NCBI RefSeq assembly: GCF_027922365.1
Contig: NZ_BSFN01000018.1
Coordinates: forward strand, 1 to 64,000
Reading direction: 5' to 3'
Origin: Pseudomonas turukhanskensis
Lineage (GTDB): Bacteria > Pseudomonadota > Gammaproteobacteria > Pseudomonadales > Pseudomonadaceae
Length of the DNA: 64,000 bases
In this document: positions 9,177-15,871 of the stretch, piece after piece
How positions within the stretch are numbered: the first letter of the stretch is position 1
How the letters are laid out: each line of letters opens with the position of its first letter
Position numbers and translations under genes: made by a program
The notes under the pieces: model-generated
Told to the model about the DNA's origin: nothing
Databases searched by the model: none
The model's input: only the letters and a program-made list of their open reading frames with translations

Positions 9177-9752
9177 CTAATTCAACATCTCACTCATCGC
9201 AATAATCTGCTCAGCCACCTGAATCAACTTCTGCTGCCGGCTCATGGCTTGGCGGCGCATCAGGGTATAGGCCTCTTCTTCGTTGCAGTCTTTCATCTTC
9301 ATCAACAGGCCCTTGGCCAACTCCACCCGTTTGCGCTCGGCCAGTTGCTGGTCGCGGGCGTGCAGTTGAGCGCGCAGCACCTGATCGCTTTCAAACCGGG
9401 CCATGGCTACGTCCATGATCGGCTGCAAACGCTGGGCGTGGATGCCTTCGACGATATAGGCACTCACCCCGGATTTGATCGCCTGGCGCATCACGTCTGG
9501 GTTGTGCTCGTCGGTGAACATCACGATGGGCCGTGGCTGGTCGCGACTCACCAACACCACCTGTTCCATCACATCGCGGCTGGGGGACTCGGTGTCGATG
9601 AGCACCACATCCGGGCGCACGGCTTCCACGCGTGCGGGCAGATCGATGGTCAGGCCGGACTCGTCTATCACTTCAAAACCCGCCTCACTCAAGGCCGCGC
9701 GCAGGCGCCCGACCTTCTTCGAGGTGTCGTTGATCAGCAGGATTCGCAACAT
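9177..9752 (-). CDS. nasT: NasT-type ANTAR antitermination regulator
   Basis: A 191-residue response-regulator-like protein. Residues 1-120 form a receiver domain (LRILLINDTSKK; VLIDTESP with Asp near residue 50). Residues about 130-190 form an ANTAR RNA-binding domain with the conserved AKGLLMKMKDCNEEEAY..RRQAM segment. NasT binds paired hexaloop hairpins in leader RNAs and prevents formation of an intrinsic terminator; NasS holds it inactive until nitrate binds. Matching leader RNAs are visible upstream of both the nitrate reductase gene and nirB. An AAGGAG site precedes the ATG at 9752; the longer upstream frame reads into nasS and was rejected. Confidence 0.93.
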   Translation of the reverse strand: MLRILLINDTSKKVGRLRAALSEAGFEVIDESGLTIDLPARVEAVRPDVVLIDTESPSRDVMEQVVLVSRDQPRPIVMFTDEHNPDVMRQAIKSGVSAYIVEGIHAQRLQPIMDVAMARFESDQVLRAQLHARDQQLAERKRVELAKGLLMKMKDCNEEEAYTLMRRQAMSRQQKLIQVAEQIIAMSEMLN

Positions 9753-9765
9753 GGTCAGCGGCTCC

Positions 9766-10965
9766 TTACTGCAACGCATGCAGGGCAAAGCTGCGGGCGT
9801 AGGCGGCCGGGTCGCTGCCGTCCCACACACTGCCATCGAGCAAGGTGCTGCTGCGCAGCGGCGAGGCGGGCAGGGCGATTTCCAGGCTGCCAGCGGCGCG
9901 GCCGTAGAGTTCAAGCTGCTGCACCTGTTGCGCTACAGCCAGGTAATCCGGCTCTTCACGCAGCAAACCCCAACGGCGGAACTGGGTCATAAACCACATG
10001 CCGTCTGACAAGTACGGGTAATTGGCCGCGCCGTTGGCATGCAAGCGCAGGGCGTGGTCGTCTTGCCAGGCGTTGCCCAGGCCATCGCTGTAACGGCCCA
10101 GCAAACGCGGCTCGATACTCGCCACCGGGGCATCCAGAAATTCGCTGGCGCTCAACAGCTGTGCGGTGCTGCGCCGGTTCTCCGGGCTTTGTTCGATAAA
10201 GCGGCTGGCCTCCAGCACGGCCATCACCAGGGCACGGGCGGTGTTGGGGTAGTTTTCGACAAACTCGCGGGTACAGGCCAAGACCTTTTCCGGGTGGTCC
10301 GGCCACAACGCCTGGCTGGTGCTGACGGTAAAGCCCTGGCCCTCGGCAATGGCGTGCGCGCCCCACGGCTCGCCTACACAAAACCCGTCAATCCGCCCGG
10401 CTTGCAGGTGCGCAAGCATTTGCGGCGGCGGCACCACCACGCTGTTTACATCGTTGAGCGGGTGAATGCCGTGGCTGGCCAGCCAGTAGTACAACCACAT
10501 GGCGTGGGTGCCGGTGGGGAAGGTCTGGGCGAAGGTCAGCGGCGAGCCGCTTTGGTGCGCGCGTTGTTGCAGTGCACCGCCGCTGGTCACTCCGGCGTCC
10601 TTGAGCGGCTGCGACAGGTTGATGCTCTGGCCGTTCTGGTTCAGGCCCATCAGCACCGCCATATCGGTGGCCGGCGCGCCGCTGATGCCCAGTTGAATGG
10701 CATAGACCATGCCGTACAGGGCATGGGCCGCGTCGAGTTCGCCGCTGAGCAATTTGTCGCTCAGGCCGGCCCAGGAGCTTTGGCGTTTGAGGTTCAGGGT
10801 CAGGCCGTAAGGCTGGGCAAAGCCTTGAGTGGCGGCCACCACCACCGAGGCGCAGTCGCTCAGTGGCATGAAGCCCAGGTTCAGCACATTCTTTTCCGGT
10901 GCGTCACTGCCGGCCACCCAGGCCAGGGCGTGGAGGGCATCCAGGGAGTTGCTGTGATCGCTCAT
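9766..10965 (-). CDS. nasS: NasS-type nitrate sensor
   Basis: A 399-residue NrtA/NasS-family protein related to nitrate ABC substrate-binding proteins (LNLGFMPLSDCASVVVAATQGF at the N-terminus). It lacks a signal peptide, so it is a cytosolic nitrate sensor rather than a transporter component. NasS sequesters NasT when nitrate is absent and releases it when nitrate or nitrite binds. The stop lies 13 bp from the nasT start, consistent with co-translation in a 1:1 complex. ATG 10965 was chosen because the family begins shortly before the conserved NLGFMPLSD motif; upstream in-frame sequence runs through intergenic repeats. Confidence 0.92.
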   Translation of the reverse strand: MSDHSNSLDALHALAWVAGSDAPEKNVLNLGFMPLSDCASVVVAATQGFAQPYGLTLNLKRQSSWAGLSDKLLSGELDAAHALYGMVYAIQLGISGAPATDMAVLMGLNQNGQSINLSQPLKDAGVTSGGALQQRAHQSGSPLTFAQTFPTGTHAMWLYYWLASHGIHPLNDVNSVVVPPPQMLAHLQAGRIDGFCVGEPWGAHAIAEGQGFTVSTSQALWPDHPEKVLACTREFVENYPNTARALVMAVLEASRFIEQSPENRRSTAQLLSASEFLDAPVASIEPRLLGRYSDGLGNAWQDDHALRLHANGAANYPYLSDGMWFMTQFRRWGLLREEPDYLAVAQQVQQLELYGRAAGSLEIALPASPLRSSTLLDGSVWDGSDPAAYARSFALHALQ

Positions 10966-11139
10966 GCCGCGTAGTCCCAAACCGTTTTTGCAAAAAAAAA
11001 GCGACGTGTCTCCCGGCCTGTTGCCAGTCGCGCACGACGCCATTGTCATGTCAGTGGTGGCCGGGTTCCAGCAATGGACGTCGGCCCTTGGGTTTGATGA
11101 GCAAATGCTGTGCCGGGTGATTGGCGGCAGCCTGCAACA

Positions 11140-11217
11140 TTCTGGGCCCCAGCCTGCGCTGGGGCGACGGTGCACGCCCAACCCACCCGTCATCCCAGCG
11201 CAGGCTGGGATCCAGAA
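11140..11217. repeat. Inverted pair of intergenic palindromic repeats
   Basis: Two copies of the ATTCTGGxxCCCAGCxTGCGCTGGG element lie face to face, one near 11140-11170 and its reverse complement near 11188-11217. They occupy the gap between the nitrate reductase stop and the nasS promoter region. The pair could fold into a long hairpin and act as a terminator or mRNA stabiliser. Confidence 0.8.
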
Positions 11218-11224
11218 TCGAACG

Positions 11225-14200
11225 TCAATACACATCGCGCAGGTAGCGCCGGTCTTTGCTCATGCCACTCACATACAACGTCGCCGCCCCGGCGCTCATC
11301 TTGCCGTGCACTTGCACGATTTTCTTCAGCGCCGCGTCCACGTCCTTGGCCATACGGCTGGCATCACCGCACACGCACACGTAGGCGCCTTGCTCCAGCC
11401 ACTGCCAGATCGCCGCGCCTTCTTCGAGCATGCGCTGCTGCACGTAGATTTTCTCGTGCTGGTCGCGGGAAAACGCGGTGTCCAGGCGCGTCAGCAGGCC
11501 GCTGCGTTGCCAGGCGCGCAATTCGTCGTGGTAGTAGAAGTCGGTTGCCGCACGCTGTTCGCCAAAGAACAGCCAGTTCTTGCCGCCGCCCCCTCGCGCC
11601 TGACGCTCCTGCAAAAAGGCGCGAAACGGTGCGATGCCTGTGCCGGGGCCGATCATGATCAGCGGCGTAGTGGGTTCTTGCGGCGGGCGAAAGTGGGTGG
11701 AGCGTTGCAGAAAGATGCGCACACCCGTATTGACTGCGCGGTCGGCCAGAAAGGTCGAACACACGCCGCCGCGCGCCTGGCCTTGGTGCTGATAACGAAC
11801 GATGGCAACCGTCAGGTGCACTTCATTGGCCGTCACCCTGGGGCTGGAGCTGATGGAGTACAGGCGCGGTTGCAGCGGCTTGAGCAGGCTGGCCAGTTGC
11901 TGGGCATCCAGGGCAATGGGGTATTCGCGCAGCAGCGTCGGCACTTGCCGGCCCCAGAGCCAATCCTGAAGCGCCGTTTGATTGCCTTCGTGCAGCAACT
12001 CGTCGAGGAACGGGCTGCCATTGTGCCCGGCCACACGGCGCAGCAGGTCCGGGCTGATACGGGCGATTTCGAGGTGTTCGGTGAGTGCTTCGCGCAGCGG
12101 CATGTGTGGTTGAGTGACCAGTTCAACCGGGCTGTCGCCGTCCAGGCGCAGGGTGGTGAGCAACTCGTCTACCAGCGCCGCGTCGTTGCTCGGCCACACG
12201 CCGAGGGCATCGCCGGCCTGATAGGGGAAGTCGTGCCCCGTGAGGTCGAAGGCCAGGTGGCGGGTTTCCTTGGCGGCGCCCGGGCGGTTCAGCACCTGGT
12301 TGTGCAAGAGTGTGGTGCGCAGCGGGTTGGCGCGGTTGTAGGTGCTGCTTTCTACCGGCGTTGGGCGTAACAGCGCCGCGGGTTCAGGGCTGGCACTGAC
12401 GCGGCTGCACAACGCGTCAAGCCACGTCTGCGCCGGTGCCTCATAGTCCGGCTCGCAGTCCAGGCGCGGCTGCAAGCGCTCTGCACCCAGGGCGGCCAGG
12501 CGCTCATCGAGCTTGCGGCCAAAGCCACAGAACTGCTGGTAGCTGGAATCGCCCAGGGCCAACACGCTAAAACGGCTGTTGGCCAGAGCCTGCGCTTCGG
12601 CGTTTTGCAGGCTGTGCCAGAAGTCGCTGGCGTTGTCCGGTGGGTCGCCGTCGCCAAAGGTACTGGTGACCAGTAGCACGCCAGCAGCGTTGCGCAAATC
12701 ATCGAGCTTGGCCTCGTCCATCGGCTGCAAGCGCGCGCTTTGGCCGGCGTTGCTCAAGCGGTCGGCGCAGGTGGCGGCGAGGGTTTCGCTATTGCCAGTT
12801 TGCGAGGCCCAGAGCACCAGCCATTGCGGTTCAGTGTTTTCAACCAGGGGCAGCGGTGCGACGTCATTGTCCGCGCGGGAAAACATGCCGGCCAGCAACC
12901 CATCCACCAGCAGGCGTTTAGCCGCGGCAATCGGCGCGCTGGCTGGCAGCGTCGGCACACCGGCCTGGCGCGCCTCGGCGTGTCGCAAGCCCAGTAGAAA
13001 ACCCTGCATATACCGCTGCTCGTCGGCGGTCAACGCCAGCGGGGCCGGAGCGTCGAGGTTGAGCTGACGGGCGAGCGCATCGAGTGTCATCGGGACAGAT
13101 TCCTTGGCGGCTGGCGGTGCGGGCGGGCTGATCGGGAGCAGGGCTACGGCGCAGAACTTGAACGCCGGTTGCAGGGAGATCGGGTCAATGGCATCGCTGG
13201 TAACGGCGTTGATGGCCAGGTGGTCGCCAAACACATCGTTCCAATGAAACGGTGCAAAACAGTTGCCGGGGCGCACCCGTTCGCTGAGCACGGCCGGTAA
13301 AACCGCCCGGCCGCGCCGCGAGCGGATTTCCACCTGGCTGCGCTCGACAATGCCCAGGCGTGCGGCGTCGCCGGGGTGAATTTCCACAAACGGACCGGGG
13401 TTGAGTTTGTTCAGCGTTGGCACCTTGCCGGTCTTGGTCAGCGTGTGCCACTGGTGCTGTACGCGGCCGGTGTTGAGCACCAGTGGGAAGTCGTCGTCGG
13501 GCAGTTCGGCCGGTGGCAGATAGGGCCGGGCAAAGAACTGCGCTTTGCCGCTGTCGGTGGCAAAGCGGGTGGTGTGTGCGTCGCGGTAGCGGATGGGGTT
13601 GCGCACGCTACCGCCGGCATCGGTGCAGGGCCATTGCAGCGGTGCCTGGTGCAAGCGGGCGTAACTGGCACCGCGGATGTCGTAGCCGGTTTTCGGGTTG
13701 GCGGCCTGTTTGAGTTCTTCGAACACCTGCTCGGCAGTGTCGTAGCCAAAGGCCTCGCTAAAGCCCAGGGCGCAGGCCACGCGGGCAATCAGTTGCCAGT
13801 CGGGCAGGGTGTCGCCGGGCGCCTGCACCGCCGGTTGCATCAGGGTCAGGTTGCGCTCGGAATTGATCATCACGCCTTCGGCCTCGGCCCAGAGCGCGCC
13901 GGGCAGCAGAATGTCGGCGTAGCGATTGGTTTCGGTGTCCAGGTAGGCGTCCTGGGTAATCACCAGCTCGGCGGTTTGCAGCGCCTCGATTACGGTTTGC
14001 CGATTGGGCGCGCTGGCCACCGGGTTGGTGCAGATAATCCAGCAGGCCTTGATGACGCCGGCGCGCATCTGCTCAAACATCGCCACGGTGCCGTCGCCGG
14101 CCTCGCTGCGCAGGCTGCCGCTTGGCAGATTCCACATCTGCTCGATAAAGGCACGGTCCTCCTGCACCAATGCCGAGCGCTGGCCCGGCAAGCCCGGCCC

Positions 14201-15256
14201 CATGTAACCCATCTCGCGACCGCCCATGGCGTTGGGTTGGCCGGTCAGGGAAAACGGCCCGCTGCCGGGGCGGCAAATGGCGCCGGTGGCCAGGTGCAAG
14301 TTGCACAGCGCGTTGGTGTGCCAGGTACCGTGCACGCTCTGGTTCAGGCCCATGGTCCAGCAGCTCATCCAGTTGTGGGCAGTACCGATCCACTGCGCGG
14401 TCTGGCGAATATCGGCTTCGCTGAGGCCGGTAATTTCGGCGACATGCTCGGGCGTATAGACGGCAAGAAAGTCCTCCATTACCTCCCAGCCTTCGGTAAA
14501 GGCCTGGATAAACGCCGGGTCGGTATGGCCGTTTTTCACCAGTAGGTGCAGCAGGCCATTGAGCAGCGCGAGGTCGGTGCCAGGGCGTATCTGCAGAAAC
14601 AGATCGGCCTTGTCGGCGGTGGCGCTGCGCCGTGGGTCGATCACCACCAGCCTGGCGCCGGCCTTTACCCGGTCGAGCAAGCGTAAAAACAGAATCGGGT
14701 GACAGTCGGCCATATTGGCGCCGATCACCACAAACAGGTCGCTGTGGTCGAAGTCATCGTAGGAGCCTGGCGGGCCATCGGCGCCGAGCGACAGCTTGTA
14801 GCCGCTTCCCGCGCTGGCCATGCACAGCCGCGAGTTGGACTCGATATGGCGGGTGCGGATAAACCCCTTGGCCAGCTTGTTGGCCAGGTACTGCGCTTCC
14901 AGCGACATTTGCCCGGACACATAGAGCGCTACGGCATCCGGCCCGTGCTTATCAATGATCGCGCGCAGGCGGCCGGCAGTGGCTTCAACGGCCTGGTCGA
15001 TGCCTACACGCACCGGGTCGCGGTTGCGCTCCTGGCGCATAAAGGCGTGCTCCATGCGGCCGCTGTTGGCCACCGCCTGGCCGCACGTGGTGCCTTTGGT
15101 GCATAAGCGACCCGCATTGCTGGGGTGCTGTTTGTCGCCCGAGACTTTGACGATCAGGTTGTTTTCCACCTGCATGACAATGCCGCAGCCCACCCCGCAA
15201 TAGGGGCATACGCTGCGTACGGTTTTGCTGCTGGTGGCTGCCTGTGTGTCGACCAT
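11225..15256 (-). CDS. nasC: Assimilatory nitrate reductase fused to flavodoxin/NADPH reductase
   Basis: A 1343-residue fusion. The N-terminal half is a molybdopterin oxidoreductase with a 4Fe-4S site of Cys residues in SVCPYCGVGCG and GRLCTKG, followed by the bis-MGD domains (SNSRLCMAS near residue 135; TGQPNAMGGREMGYMG near residue 325) and an MGD-binding C-terminal domain ending near residue 690. A linker leads to a flavodoxin-like FMN domain (WASQTGNSET), then FAD- and NADPH-binding domains of the CysJ/P450 reductase type (RLYSISSSP, GPGTGIAPFRAFLQERQ, VCVCGDASRMAKDV). Electrons can therefore pass from NADPH to nitrate within one chain. The ATG at 15256 places the Cys motif at the N-terminus; upstream in-frame sequence is the leader terminator. 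Confidence 0.93.
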   Translation of the reverse strand: MVDTQAATSSKTVRSVCPYCGVGCGIVMQVENNLIVKVSGDKQHPSNAGRLCTKGTTCGQAVANSGRMEHAFMRQERNRDPVRVGIDQAVEATAGRLRAIIDKHGPDAVALYVSGQMSLEAQYLANKLAKGFIRTRHIESNSRLCMASAGSGYKLSLGADGPPGSYDDFDHSDLFVVIGANMADCHPILFLRLLDRVKAGARLVVIDPRRSATADKADLFLQIRPGTDLALLNGLLHLLVKNGHTDPAFIQAFTEGWEVMEDFLAVYTPEHVAEITGLSEADIRQTAQWIGTAHNWMSCWTMGLNQSVHGTWHTNALCNLHLATGAICRPGSGPFSLTGQPNAMGGREMGYMGPGLPGQRSALVQEDRAFIEQMWNLPSGSLRSEAGDGTVAMFEQMRAGVIKACWIICTNPVASAPNRQTVIEALQTAELVITQDAYLDTETNRYADILLPGALWAEAEGVMINSERNLTLMQPAVQAPGDTLPDWQLIARVACALGFSEAFGYDTAEQVFEELKQAANPKTGYDIRGASYARLHQAPLQWPCTDAGGSVRNPIRYRDAHTTRFATDSGKAQFFARPYLPPAELPDDDFPLVLNTGRVQHQWHTLTKTGKVPTLNKLNPGPFVEIHPGDAARLGIVERSQVEIRSRRGRAVLPAVLSERVRPGNCFAPFHWNDVFGDHLAINAVTSDAIDPISLQPAFKFCAVALLPISPPAPPAAKESVPMTLDALARQLNLDAPAPLALTADEQRYMQGFLLGLRHAEARQAGVPTLPASAPIAAAKRLLVDGLLAGMFSRADNDVAPLPLVENTEPQWLVLWASQTGNSETLAATCADRLSNAGQSARLQPMDEAKLDDLRNAAGVLLVTSTFGDGDPPDNASDFWHSLQNAEAQALANSRFSVLALGDSSYQQFCGFGRKLDERLAALGAERLQPRLDCEPDYEAPAQTWLDALCSRVSASPEPAALLRPTPVESSTYNRANPLRTTLLHNQVLNRPGAAKETRHLAFDLTGHDFPYQAGDALGVWPSNDAALVDELLTTLRLDGDSPVELVTQPHMPLREALTEHLEIARISPDLLRRVAGHNGSPFLDELLHEGNQTALQDWLWGRQVPTLLREYPIALDAQQLASLLKPLQPRLYSISSSPRVTANEVHLTVAIVRYQHQGQARGGVCSTFLADRAVNTGVRIFLQRSTHFRPPQEPTTPLIMIGPGTGIAPFRAFLQERQARGGGGKNWLFFGEQRAATDFYYHDELRAWQRSGLLTRLDTAFSRDQHEKIYVQQRMLEEGAAIWQWLEQGAYVCVCGDASRMAKDVDAALKKIVQVHGKMSAGAATLYVSGMSKDRRYLRDVY

Positions 15257-15273
15257 GGTTTTCCCGCCGAAAC

Positions 15274-15328
15274 GAAAAAGGCGCCATGCAGCCGGGCCGT
15301 TTTTCAACGGGAGCTGCATGGCGCCTTT
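15274..15328 (-). terminator. Leader terminator before the nitrate reductase gene
   Basis: On the minus strand a perfect 16-bp stem (arms 15328-15313 and 15292-15277) encloses a 20-base loop and is followed by a U tract. It ends only about 20 bases before the ATG at 15256. Its 5' arm overlaps the second NasT-type hairpin, so the two structures exclude each other. It should stop transcription unless NasT binds. Confidence 0.85.
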
Positions 15329-15360
15329 GCCTCTAAATGCGGCCATCGTCGTTGATGGCC
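15320..15360 (-). promoter_or_regulatory. NasT (ANTAR) target leader of the nitrate reductase operon
   Basis: Read on the minus strand, hairpin P1 has a GGCCATC/GATGGCC stem with hexaloop AACGAC (15360-15341). After a 9-base linker, P2 has a GGC/GCC stem with hexaloop AAAGGC (15331-15320). Both loops carry A at position 1 and G at position 4, the established ANTAR target signature. P2 shares bases with the 5' arm of the following terminator, as expected for an antitermination switch. Confidence 0.8.
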
Positions 15361-15373
15361 TTTGCCTGTGTGT

Positions 15374-15390
15374 AGCAATGGCTGGGCCAA
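15374..15390 (-). promoter_or_regulatory. Candidate sigma-54 promoter, nitrate reductase operon
   Basis: On the minus strand the sequence TTGGCCC-N4-ATTGCT keeps the invariant GG and GC dinucleotides exactly 10 bases apart and differs from the consensus TTGGCAC-N5-TTGCT at few positions. The predicted start lies near 15363, just before hairpin P1. Sigma-54/NtrC control of nitrate assimilation is well established in proteobacteria. No confident NtrC site was identified. Confidence 0.6.
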
Positions 15391-15419
15391 TGTGTTCGCC
15401 GCCTCATTCTGGAACCCGG

Positions 15420-15486
15420 CCTTCGGGGGATGACGGCGGTTTTTCCGGCGTTCACCGTCATTCCCGCGCAGGCGGGAATCCAGGTG
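15420..15486. repeat. Palindromic repeats in the nas/nir divergent region
   Basis: Two copies of the short palindromic repeat family occur here: one at about 15405-15432 with a degenerate centre and one at about 15456-15482 containing the ATTCCCGCGCAGGCGGGAAT palindrome. They lie between the two divergent promoters and have no coding potential. Confidence 0.6.
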
Positions 15487-15638
15487 CGCCGCTATTTTTG
15501 CCCGCACTATTCGCGTCACGTTGGGGCGCCGTGCACCGAGTTCGCACTGTTTTGGTCCCGAATCGTTCAACAGGCAATGCACAACCACTGCACCTTGAAC
15601 CCGCCAACAACGGCTGCTCAGGTGCATTCAAAGCCTTC

Positions 15639-15654
15639 TGGCACAACCACTGCA
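15639..15654 (+). promoter_or_regulatory. Candidate sigma-54 promoter of nirBD
   Basis: TGGCAC-AACCA-CTGCA has GG and GC separated by 10 bases and a single mismatch in the -12 element. The predicted start is near 15665, giving a leader of about 200 bases that includes the NasT-type hairpins. A related GCACAACCACTGCA sequence occurs upstream near 15579 and may belong to an activator site. Confidence 0.65.
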
Positions 15655-15699
15655 TACACCCCAGCAACCCGCCGCGTCGTCGCGTGTGGGATGCCCTGT

Positions 15700-15715
15700 T
15701 GATCAATGGCGATCA
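15700..15715 (+). promoter_or_regulatory. Candidate first NasT hairpin (P1) in nirB leader
   Basis: A 5-bp stem TGATC/GATCA closes hexaloop AATGGC, which has A at position 1 and G at position 4. The linker to the second hairpin is about 62 bases, much longer than the 9 bases in the nitrate reductase leader, so this hairpin is less certain than P2. Confidence 0.5.
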
Positions 15716-15777
15716 TCTGGCCGCAAACGGCCCGGGTACTACATGACTGCGTCGGGCTTATGGGCCGGCAGCACGAA

Positions 15778-15822
15778 CAGGCAAAGGCGCCTGGAACCTT
15801 TTGGTTCCAGGCGTTTTTTTTT
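15778..15822 (+). terminator. NasT hairpin P2 overlapping the nirB leader terminator
   Basis: P2 (15778-15793) has a CAGGC/GCCTG stem and hexaloop AAAGGC. It overlaps the 5' arm of an intrinsic terminator with an 11-bp stem (15788-15798 and 15803-15813), a TTTT loop and nine Ts. The 13-mer AGGCAAAGGCGCC spanning P2 and the terminator arm is identical in the nitrate reductase leader on the other strand. This strongly suggests coordinated NasT antitermination of both operons. Confidence 0.85.
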
Positions 15823-15871
15823 GCTTCGATTTTTTGTTTACAAAAACCGGATAGACCTTGCGGGTGCACAC

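Noticed and set aside
15532..15600. NtrC binding sites upstream of nirB
   Set aside because: TGCACC and GCAC half-sites occur, but none forms a convincing dyad with the TGCACCA-type consensus, so none was listed.
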